Source: an uncultured Flavobacteriales bacterium
GTDB taxonomy: Bacteria > Bacteroidota > Bacteroidia > Flavobacteriales_D > SKUL01
DNA: 6,429 bases
Assembly: GCA_937911795.1 (NCBI GenBank)
Contig: CALDPJ010000162.1
Coordinates: forward strand, 1-6,429
Direction of reading: 5' to 3'
Shown in pieces: positions 1 through 6,429 of this stretch (within the stretch, counting starts at the first letter, position 1; every line of letters begins with the position of its first letter). A program made the position numbers and the translations under genes. Under the pieces are notes generated by a model, which worked only from the letters and a program-made list of their open reading frames with translations, made no database searches and had not been told where the DNA came from.

Positions 1-3000
1 AAACGAATCGAACGGAAATCCTGAATGTTCACCCTCTTGGTAAATTCGGTCACCGGCACTTTAAATTGATACCATATAACTTCCCGATCATCTTCTCTGG
101 ATCTTCCGATTACGCGATCGGTAATGTAATTTTGTCCGATCTGCATGGTTGGATGCGCCGGATCTTCGAATTGAACCTCGTATTCGAAATAGGACTCGGA
201 TCCATCGAGCGTTAAATCCTGATTGACATCCTCAGTAGAAGGTAAGGTACTGGATTGTGACGGGTAGCTTGGTGCTCCGGGATCTGAAGCCGAACGGGAA
301 TTCCCTTCCACTCCATTGTACCGTTTGTAGCGTTCCAAAATGTCCGGCGGATTCGATTGATTATCATAATCATCATCTCTGAAGTATTGATAGTTATCGT
401 TGGCGGGATCTGCAATTATCGCGTTTCGAGCCTCCGGATTCAGCGGGCCAAGTTGATCAAGGAAATCGCTGAAATGACTTTGCTCATCCGGAAAACCACC
501 TCTGGTATCCGGTAATCCATCCAATCCCACGTCTTGATCTGCATTTGAATTGTTGGTGTTATCGAATGCATTTACGATGGATTGGGTGAGCGGCACTCTC
601 CCCCAGTTGGTGTAAGTGGTTATCAAACCTGCTCCGTCGTCCGTTCCATCCGGTGGTAAACCGTTTTCGAAACTCATCAAGCCATCGCGCAAAATATCTT
701 CAGAAACGTTTCCGAGGTGAAAATATAATTTACCACCCGTGGTTGTTCCCAAATCGTTTTGTGAATCTTCGTTGAAAGGGTCCATCACCCAGAACTGTAT
801 AAATTCAACATTCGCTTGCTCGAAATCGGTGGTGGTCAGGCTGCGCATGATACCACCCCATCGGCTTTCCGGATCAATCAGGTTTCCGTTCTGGTCCAAT
901 CCGGCAGAAAACGCCGAACCTCCCGGAACATCAAAATTGTATTGACCTCTTTCGTTTGGATAATAGGCAAGATCGAAAGTGGGAATATTGGAAGGCACAC
1001 CGGCGGGTAATTGACGGTTTGGAAAAACCTCAGCTTCCAGAACCTGGCGCTGGTAATGTTTATCGGGGTTGACATTATCCACTTCATTCCGGTAAAACAG
1101 CGGGTCGATAATGTGCCACGCAAGGTGGGCCCGATTGTAATTTGAAACCAGACTGTCCACAAACATCGACTCCGGAAATTTATCGTTGTACTGAGGAGGA
1201 CTGGCAATGGTCCAGTTGATGAAATTTCGAAGATCTATTCTTGACTGGCTCCCTTCAAAATCATCGATGTACGCGTTTCCGGCATTTCCGATGGCTTTGG
1301 AATGACCGGGAATCAGGTGCGCAAACTCACCCGAAACAGTAATTGTGGAAATCTCTTTTGTGTTGATCAGCGGAATTGCATCGATCATTTTGGTGAGCAT
1401 ATTCGATTCGGTGCTGTAATTTCCATCCACTCCCCAGATGGTATTCCGCACAGGTTCATCACCGATATTCACTTTTTGAGTCAGTGGCCTTTCATACATG
1501 TGCATGAGCGTACCGCCAATGTTAAAGTTTTCGTTGAATCGGTATTCGAGGCGTTGCCCGAGCATCGTTTTCGTCTGAATGCTGAACAACGAATTGCTTT
1601 CGAGCGATATTTTGATTGGCGTCTGGGATTCTAATAAACCACTGTTGAGAATCCGAACGCGACCCATGTTGTAATCGACGGTATAATCAACGTTTTCCTG
1701 TAGCTGTACACCACCGGCAGTAACACTTACAGAACCTTCGGGGATATTCAGAGCATTGAGCGAAATTTCGTCAGATGAAGACGATTGATAGGATCCTTGA
1801 ATTTTAAATCGGTTGAGACTTGGAACCAGTGTAGCCGCCGTTTTGGTTGAATCATAGAGCGGCTGGAAGACCACCTGATTTCTAATCGTTTCATTCACGC
1901 CATGATCTTCTAGCTGCTCAGCGAGATATGATCCAAATGGTTCGACCGAGGTAAAATATATTCTTCCGTTGGCTGAGTTGATGGTTCCACCCTGTGTTGA
2001 AGCAAAATCAACAAAGTCGAAGCGGCCATCAGGTTGCGCTGCTCCGTTCTGGTCCAACCGGTCAAGCCCGAGCAATTGCACCAGCGGAATATCTTCGACA
2101 CCGTTGTGCGGGATAAACGGAATATCAATTCCCTCGGTAGGGTCGTTGTACCAGACGTTCAGAATAAAATCCTGCGGATTTACCTGATAGGCCCCGAGTG
2201 AATAGACGTTTTTCATCATCAGATCCCACAGCGGAATATGAACATTGGTGAGGGAAGCCTTCAGTAACTTAGCGAAAATCGAGTTCGTTCCGGTAATACC
2301 ATCTGTTGAGAGATCCCCAACCTGATAGCGCTGTCCGTCCAGGAAAAATTCGTAGGATACAGCAAGTCTTTCATCATTGTTCAGTGCCTGATTCAATGAG
2401 ATGAAACCGAGCTTTTCGTTGTAGGTATATTCACTTTCGGTCAGTCTGCGTGCATTCGCGATCCGCTCAAAGTGCAATGCTTCCTGCATACCAAATCCAC
2501 CAAGGGCAGATGGCGCTGTATTGAAATTCCGAACCTGCTCGATATCGATCTGATTGTACAATGCGTTTCGGTTATTGGAGGGAATGTTACCGGGGTTGAC
2601 ACTCCAGTTGTTCTGACCGTGCTCGGTCATGGCGTCGAAATTTTCACCGATGTCACTAAACGCAAGTACGTTTCTGGTATCTTCCACATTGGCGCGGTAG
2701 TTTACCACCCACACCTCAATCCGGGTAATCTGCACATCAGAGTTTACGATCGGCAAACTGCGCAATGCCTGGTTGTAGCGATCACGGAAAAACCGGCTTA
2801 AGAAGAAGTGCCGGTTGGCTTCGTAGTTATCAGCTGAGATGAGGAAATCCTGTTGCTGAGCGCCGCCTTCTACATTGATTTCCTTTTTCTGACCCCGCTG
2901 TTGAGAAAAGACGGTGGTTGAATAGAGCTTACCGAATTGCAACTCGGCTTTGATACCAAACAAACTCTGGCTGCCGCTGATCAAAGATCCACCAAGCGGC

Positions 3001-3773
3001 ATGCTTACATTACCGGCTTCGATCTTTTTAATGATCTCATCGTCATAACCCGTGTATTCGAGCTTCATCTGATTCTCAAAATCAAACGTTGCCTGGGTGT
3101 TGTAATTGGTGGTGAGTTTCATTTTATCACCGATGTTTCCGATGATATTCATCTGAATGTTCTGGTCGAAATCAAAAGTGGTAATGCTTCTCTGCCGTTC
3201 CGGGATCTGTGGATTCTCGTTTTTGTTGATGTTCAGTCCGAAGATCAATTCGGCAGTTCCTTGTGGACGGATGTCGATGGTATTTCCTCCGAAAATCCTG
3301 TCGAAAGCCTCCGATTCTACCTTAAGTTGAGGAGCAAATCCTCCGCCTCCTTCTTCTTCGCCTTCCTGTGCCATGGATTCGGCAGCTTCCTTTTCGCGCC
3401 AGTAATCGTTCAGCGATTTCTGCATGTCGTAGTTCATGTATTCCTCAAACGACATTACAGTAGGATTCCGGTAATCAATTACGCCGCCGATGCGCTGATA
3501 GATGTAGTAATTTCCGGTTGCCGGATCATATTCTACAATGCTCTCGACATTGGATGGATCCTGCAGATTGATTCCCCCTCCTCCTTCACCGGGATTAACA
3601 TTGTCTTCAATGGGATATGGCATATCAACATCCGGGGTATCCGCCTGTTGAAGATACAGCATTGCCGTTCTTTCTGCCAGAATATCTGCCGGATGACTCA
3701 ACGCACCGACAGCCTCTCCTGTTACAGAAAAAACCAAAAAGAGTAGAAAAATATTCTGTAGCCGTAAACTCAA
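1..3773 (-). CDS. sprA: SprA, outer-membrane translocon of the type IX secretion system (N-terminal half)
   Basis: SprA forms a very large single-chain beta-barrel pore in the outer membrane. Proteins carrying a type IX C-terminal signal leave the cell through it, including gliding adhesins and surface enzymes. 1257 residues are visible, about half of the family's roughly 2400; the rest lies beyond the left edge. I found no in-frame stop. Residues 1-24 look like a Sec signal peptide: arginine at 4, hydrophobic core about 8-17, likely cut after Val-Gly-Ala. The SprA N-terminal pattern follows: EYDPATGNYY (81-90), YWREKEAAE (124-132), a Glu/Gly-rich spacer (136-145), and FDRIFGGNTIDIRPQGTAEL (157-176). 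Later hallmarks are AYIDDFEGSQ (834-843), ERYKRYNGVEGNS near 1152, and WYQFKVPV (1234-1241). Alternating hydrophobic and polar stretches suit barrel strands. The start is the TTG at 3771-3773: the frame holds no ATG between the ruvA stop and residue 38, and starting at Met38 would remove the export signal. The identity is secure; the exact start is less so. Confidence 0.96.
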   Translation of the reverse strand, partial: MSLRLQNIFLLFLVFSVTGEAVGALSHPADILAERTAMLYLQQADTPDVDMPYPIEDNVNPGEGGGGINLQDPSNVESIVEYDPATGNYYIYQRIGGVIDYRNPTVMSFEEYMNYDMQKSLNDYWREKEAAESMAQEGEEEGGGGFAPQLKVESEAFDRIFGGNTIDIRPQGTAELIFGLNINKNENPQIPERQRSITTFDFDQNIQMNIIGNIGDKMKLTTNYNTQATFDFENQMKLEYTGYDDEIIKKIEAGNVSMPLGGSLISGSQSLFGIKAELQFGKLYSTTVFSQQRGQKKEINVEGGAQQQDFLISADNYEANRHFFLSRFFRDRYNQALRSLPIVNSDVQITRIEVWVVNYRANVEDTRNVLAFSDIGENFDAMTEHGQNNWSVNPGNIPSNNRNALYNQIDIEQVRNFNTAPSALGGFGMQEALHFERIANARRLTESEYTYNEKLGFISLNQALNNDERLAVSYEFFLDGQRYQVGDLSTDGITGTNSIFAKLLKASLTNVHIPLWDLMMKNVYSLGAYQVNPQDFILNVWYNDPTEGIDIPFIPHNGVEDIPLVQLLGLDRLDQNGAAQPDGRFDFVDFASTQGGTINSANGRIYFTSVEPFGSYLAEQLEDHGVNETIRNQVVFQPLYDSTKTAATLVPSLNRFKIQGSYQSSSSDEISLNALNIPEGSVSVTAGGVQLQENVDYTVDYNMGRVRILNSGLLESQTPIKISLESNSLFSIQTKTMLGQRLEYRFNENFNIGGTLMHMYERPLTQKVNIGDEPVRNTIWGVDGNYSTESNMLTKMIDAIPLINTKEISTITVSGEFAHLIPGHSKAIGNAGNAYIDDFEGSQSRIDLRNFINWTIASPPQYNDKFPESMFVDSLVSNYNRAHLAWHIIDPLFYRNEVDNVNPDKHYQRQVLEAEVFPNRQLPAGVPSNIPTFDLAYYPNERGQYNFDVPGGSAFSAGLDQNGNLIDPESRWGGIMRSLTTTDFEQANVEFIQFWVMDPFNEDSQNDLGTTTGGKLYFHLGNVSEDILRDGLMSFENGLPPDGTDDGAGLITTYTNWGRVPLTQSIVNAFDNTNNSNADQDVGLDGLPDTRGGFPDEQSHFSDFLDQLGPLNPEARNAIIADPANDNYQYFRDDDYDNQSNPPDILERYKRYNGVEGNSRSASDPGAPSYPSQSSTLPSTEDVNQDLTLDGSESYFEYEVQFEDPAHPTMQIGQNYITDRVIGRSREDDREVIWYQFKVPVTEFTKRVNIQDFRSIR

Positions 3774-3782
3774 CTTTCCAAA

Positions 3783-3786
3783 TCCT
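3783..3786 (-). promoter_or_regulatory. possible ribosome binding site for sprA
   Basis: On the minus strand AGGA lies in the 18-base gap after the ruvA stop, nine bases before the TTG proposed as the sprA start. It is the only Shine-Dalgarno-like tetramer with sensible spacing there, and it supports the TTG. Bacteroidota depend little on such sites, so the evidence is modest. Re-initiation by ribosomes finishing ruvA is an alternative. Confidence 0.35.
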
Positions 3787-3791
3787 AATCT

Positions 3792-4394
3792 CTACATCAA
3801 ACGAAGAGAAAGCTTTATTAACTCCTCCACTGGCAGCTCTTTCCCCTTTTCTGCCAGTACTTGTTCTATTGCTTTAATCGCTTTCGCACGGTCCAAACCC
3901 AATGAACACAGCGCTACTAACGCCTCACTTTTTGCTGTATTGTGCGGGGCCGCTAAATTATCAAAATTTACCCCTGCTGTCAGTTTTTTCTCCTGTAATT
4001 CAGCAACAATGCGCTGGGCCAGTTTCGGGCCGATGCCTTTCACACTTTTAATGCGGCTCACATCACCTGAATGGACTGCTGATGTGAGCTCTTCGGGCGA
4101 TAAAAAAGAAAGAATGGTGCGTGCAATATTTGCACTCACGCCAGAGATGTTGATCAATGCCCTGAAAATATCTCTTTCCTGGGTGCTCGTGAAACCAATC
4201 AGCTGATGCTGGCTGGCTCCGGAGCGAACATCCACCGAAACCGCATAATGAATAAGGAGACGGCACGCTTCTTCATTTTTAATTTGATCGAAGGTGTACA
4301 ACGAAATCTGTACTTCGTAACCCACTCCGCCACAATCGATAATTACAAACGAAGGCTGTTTTTCAACCAGCTTCCCATTGAGTTGTGCGATCAT
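3792..4394 (-). CDS. ruvA: Holliday junction branch migration complex subunit RuvA
   Basis: RuvA binds four-way DNA junctions as a tetramer and loads the RuvB ATPase, which drives branch migration before RuvC cuts. It is 200 residues, the usual length. Residues 1-65 form the OB-fold domain: it opens MIAQLNGKL, and CGGVGYEV at 21-28 is a family hallmark. Two helix-hairpin-helix units follow, ISGVSANIA at 83-91 and VKGIGPKLA at 118-126, which grip the DNA backbone. A variable linker (about 138-153) leads to the RuvB-binding three-helix domain, about 154-200, with EALVALCSLG. The ATG lies 3 bases after the malic enzyme stop with no Shine-Dalgarno sequence, so translation is probably coupled to that gene. 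Oddities: the acidic-pin segment reads VDVRSGASQHQLIGF and lacks the usual Glu-Asp pair, and the first hairpin has GVS instead of GVG. Neither ruvB nor ruvC is adjacent, which is common in Bacteroidota. The stop (TAG) is in the same frame as sprA. Confidence 0.97.
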   Translation of the reverse strand: MIAQLNGKLVEKQPSFVIIDCGGVGYEVQISLYTFDQIKNEEACRLLIHYAVSVDVRSGASQHQLIGFTSTQERDIFRALINISGVSANIARTILSFLSPEELTSAVHSGDVSRIKSVKGIGPKLAQRIVAELQEKKLTAGVNFDNLAAPHNTAKSEALVALCSLGLDRAKAIKAIEQVLAEKGKELPVEELIKLSLRLM

Positions 4395-4397
4395 ATT

Positions 4398-6429
4398 TTA
4401 TTTGTATTGAGCATCTACCACTGCAATCCGCACCATGTTCACAATTTCGCGAACAGAACTGTTGAGCTGAAGGACGTGAAAGGATTTTTTCATCCCCATC
4501 AGAATCGGTCCGATGGCTTCTACCTGCCCTATTTCCTGCACGAGTTTGTATGCAATGTTTCCGGCCGATAAATTCGGAAATATGAGCGTATTTACTTTTT
4601 TCTCGTTGAGCGGAGAGAAAGGAAATACCTCCGCCAGCATTTCCTTATTGAGTGCAAAGTTGGCCTGCATTTCGCCATCGACTATGATTTCCGGATATTT
4701 CTCGTGCAGTGTCTGAACGGCTTCTTTCATTTTCACTGCCTGCTCTCCCCGCGACGAGCCGAAATTGGAATAGGACAACAATCCCAGCACCGGTTGTATC
4801 TTAAAACGCCGGACAGTATGGTCGGTGAGCCGCGCAATTTCTACGATGGTATCTTTATCAGGCAACATGTTTACTGTGGTATCAGCAAAAAACAGCGGTC
4901 CTTTTGTTTTGGTGATCATGATATACATTCCGGCCACCACTTTGGCGTCTTCTTCTTTACCAATAATCTGTAACGCCGGACGGATAACTTCTGCATAATT
5001 TCTCGATGCTCCCGAAATAAGAGCATCGGCAAACCCGGTTTTCACGAGCATGGCACCGAAGTAATTGCGCTGTTGCATCAACTGGCGGGCTTCGTAATTG
5101 GTGAGCCCTTTGCGCTGCCGCATTTCATAAAACTCATCGGCAAAGGCATATCTTCTTTCCTGTTCCTGCTGACCTTGCGGGTCTATGATTTCGACCCCAT
5201 CGAGTTCCAGATGATTCTGCTTGATCAGCTTTTTGATCTTGTCGTGTTTCCCTAACAACACCGGAAACGCGATGCCTTCATCTTTCGCAATTTGCGCTGC
5301 CTTCAGCACTTTATAATTATCGCCCTCGGCAAACACCACGCGTTTCGGATTCTGTTTTGCTTTTTGGGTAATTCCTTTCAGCAATTTATCGTCGAGACCA
5401 AGGCGTCGGCTGAGTTCGCGCTCGTATTGATCCCAATCGGTGATGGGTTTTTTCGCCACGCCCGATTCCATGGCTCCGCGGGCAACTGCAGTCGCCACAA
5501 AAGTGATGAGCCGGGGATCGAGCGGTTTTGGGATGATCATTTCGCGGCCAAAAGTCAGGTTGCGCTGTCCGTAAGCCTCGTTCACTTCTTCGGGCACAAT
5601 TTCGCGCGCCAGCTGAGCAATGGCATGCACGGCAGCAAGCTTCATGGTTTCATTAATGGTTGTAGCCCGAACGTCGAGTGCTCCGCGAAAAATGTATGGA
5701 AAACCGAGTACATTGTTCACCTGGTTAGGATGATCGCTGCGGCCGGTAGCTACAATTACATCCGGACGGGCGTTGATGGCTTCGGTATAGGAAATTTCCG
5801 GCTCGGGATTGGCCAGTGCAAACACAATCGGATTGGGCGCCATCGACTGAACCATTTCTTTGGTGACGATATTTCCACGCGACAAGCCGAGAAAAACATC
5901 GGCATCTTTCATGCATTCTTCCAGCGTGGTGAATTTGCTGTCGCGGGCGAATTGCGCTTTGATCTCGCCCAAATCTTTTCGCTTTTTACTCAGAACACCT
6001 TTGCTGTCGAGCATCCACATTTTTTTCGGATCGGCACCCAGGGCGATGTACAATTTGGCACACGAAATGGCGCTGGGACCTGCACCGTTGATGACGATCC
6101 GTACTTCGTCGATTTTCTTTTCGGCTATTTCCAGGGCATTGATTAACGCGGCTCCGCTGATGATGGCCGTGCCGTGCTGATCGTCGTGCATCACCGGAAT
6201 GTCCAGTTCTTCTTTCAGTCTTCGTTCAATCTCAAACGCTTCGGGAGCTTTGATGTCCTCGAGGTTGATGCCTCCGAAGGTGGGGGCAATGGCTTTTACC
6301 ACACTTACGAAATGTTCAATTTCTGTGGCATCGACTTCAATATCAAAAACATCGATGTCGGCGAAAATTTTGAAAAGCAAGCCTTTGCCTTCCATCACCG
6401 GCTTGGACGCCAGCGGCCCCTGGTCTCCC
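4398..6429 (-). CDS. maeB: NADP-dependent malic enzyme with C-terminal phosphotransacetylase-like domain, 5' end missing
   Basis: Cytosolic enzyme that oxidatively decarboxylates malate to pyruvate and makes NAD(P)H, linking the TCA cycle to pyruvate and acetyl-CoA. The frame is open to the right edge, so the true start is outside. 676 residues are visible, and comparison with E. coli MaeB (759 aa) suggests about 80 are missing. In visible numbering, SKPVMEGK (8-15) carries the lysine equivalent to the E. coli catalytic one. INLED (54-58) and HDDQHG (81-86) supply metal and substrate contacts. GAGPSA (115-120) is the Rossmann nucleotide loop, and ALANPEPE (204-211) and GRSDHPNQ (229-236) are typical of the family. 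The phosphotransacetylase-like domain spans about 360-676, with DGEMQAN and SAGNIAYK. In the family this domain senses acetyl-CoA rather than catalysing, and here its catalytic Ser-Arg pair is replaced (see findings). A GTG at 6398 would begin inside the conserved motif and is not the start. NADP rather than NAD preference is assumed from the family. The stop lies 3 bases before ruvA. Confidence 0.96.
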   Translation of the reverse strand, partial: GDQGPLASKPVMEGKGLLFKIFADIDVFDIEVDATEIEHFVSVVKAIAPTFGGINLEDIKAPEAFEIERRLKEELDIPVMHDDQHGTAIISGAALINALEIAEKKIDEVRIVINGAGPSAISCAKLYIALGADPKKMWMLDSKGVLSKKRKDLGEIKAQFARDSKFTTLEECMKDADVFLGLSRGNIVTKEMVQSMAPNPIVFALANPEPEISYTEAINARPDVIVATGRSDHPNQVNNVLGFPYIFRGALDVRATTINETMKLAAVHAIAQLAREIVPEEVNEAYGQRNLTFGREMIIPKPLDPRLITFVATAVARGAMESGVAKKPITDWDQYERELSRRLGLDDKLLKGITQKAKQNPKRVVFAEGDNYKVLKAAQIAKDEGIAFPVLLGKHDKIKKLIKQNHLELDGVEIIDPQGQQEQERRYAFADEFYEMRQRKGLTNYEARQLMQQRNYFGAMLVKTGFADALISGASRNYAEVIRPALQIIGKEEDAKVVAGMYIMITKTKGPLFFADTTVNMLPDKDTIVEIARLTDHTVRRFKIQPVLGLLSYSNFGSSRGEQAVKMKEAVQTLHEKYPEIIVDGEMQANFALNKEMLAEVFPFSPLNEKKVNTLIFPNLSAGNIAYKLVQEIGQVEAIGPILMGMKKSFHVLQLNSSVREIVNMVRIAVVDAQYK

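Larger units (their letters stand above)
1..6429 (-). other. putative operon maeB-ruvA-sprA
   Basis: All three genes run on the minus strand with gaps of 3 and 18 bases. Neither gap has room for a promoter or a hairpin terminator, so one transcript from a promoter beyond the right edge is likely. An additional promoter inside a coding region cannot be excluded. From memory, this order recurs in Bacteroidota, often with gcvH after sprA; that gene would lie beyond the left edge. Co-transcription is inferred from spacing only. Confidence 0.7.

Noticed and set aside
878..1207. Minus-strand open frame of 109 codons
   Set aside because: It is out of frame within sprA. The sprA frame is continuous through it, so it is neither a separate gene nor a sign of a frameshift.
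3339..3368. Short repetitive stretch in sprA
   Set aside because: It encodes a Glu/Gly-rich spacer (residues 136-145). It is simple low-complexity coding sequence, not a mobile or CRISPR repeat.
2937..3746. Plus-strand open frame of 269 codons
   Set aside because: It lies antisense inside sprA, whose frame gives clear SprA motifs over the same stretch. Its translation resembles no family I know, and it lacks a ribosome site.
1..3773. Possible frameshift or pseudogene in sprA
   Set aside because: I checked each codon from the TTG to the left edge for stops and found none. Family motifs occur in one frame from end to end, so the visible part is intact.
3774..3791. Promoter or terminator between ruvA and sprA
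   Set aside because: The gap is only 18 bases, with no inverted repeat and no recognisable -7/-33 Bacteroidota promoter elements.
5292..6146. Plus-strand open frame of 284 codons
   Set aside because: It is wholly antisense to the malic enzyme, whose conserved catalytic and Rossmann motifs fall exactly here. It is a long shadow frame left by codon bias.

Overview
The window is gene-dense, with three genes that all read on the minus strand. In transcription order (right to left) they are a malic enzyme with a phosphotransacetylase-like tail (maeB type, upstream end cut by the right edge), ruvA (complete), and the N-terminal half of a giant sprA (downstream end cut by the left edge). SprA occurs only in Bacteroidota, where it is the outer-membrane translocon of the type IX secretion system and is needed for gliding motility in gliding species. 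The host is therefore a Bacteroidota member. The weak or absent Shine-Dalgarno sequences and moderate base composition agree with this. I cannot name the genus; a Flavobacteriales-like lineage is only a guess.

Layout. From 6429 to 4398 runs the malic enzyme: 676 visible residues, with roughly the first 80 outside the window. Three bases separate its stop from the ruvA ATG. RuvA (200 aa) occupies 4394-3792. Eighteen bases after the ruvA stop comes the most plausible sprA start, a TTG at 3773-3771. I read the sprA frame codon by codon: it stays open to the left edge (1257 codons), about half the usual length of roughly 2400 residues. There is no intergenic space over 20 bases, no RNA gene, no mobile element, no CRISPR array and no internal terminator. 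The promoter must lie to the right of the window.

Function. The three genes are packed as an operon but do unrelated jobs: carbon flux from malate to pyruvate, Holliday-junction branch migration, and protein export across the outer membrane. As far as I recall, malic enzyme-ruvA-sprA is a recurring order in Bacteroidota, so the arrangement is probably inherited rather than acquired.

This is an ordinary core region, and I see no undescribed system. Points worth a second look are the non-ATG start of sprA, a short peptide repeated on both sides of the ruvA stop codon, a RuvA without the usual acidic-pin residues, and the loss of catalytic residues in the phosphotransacetylase-like domain.
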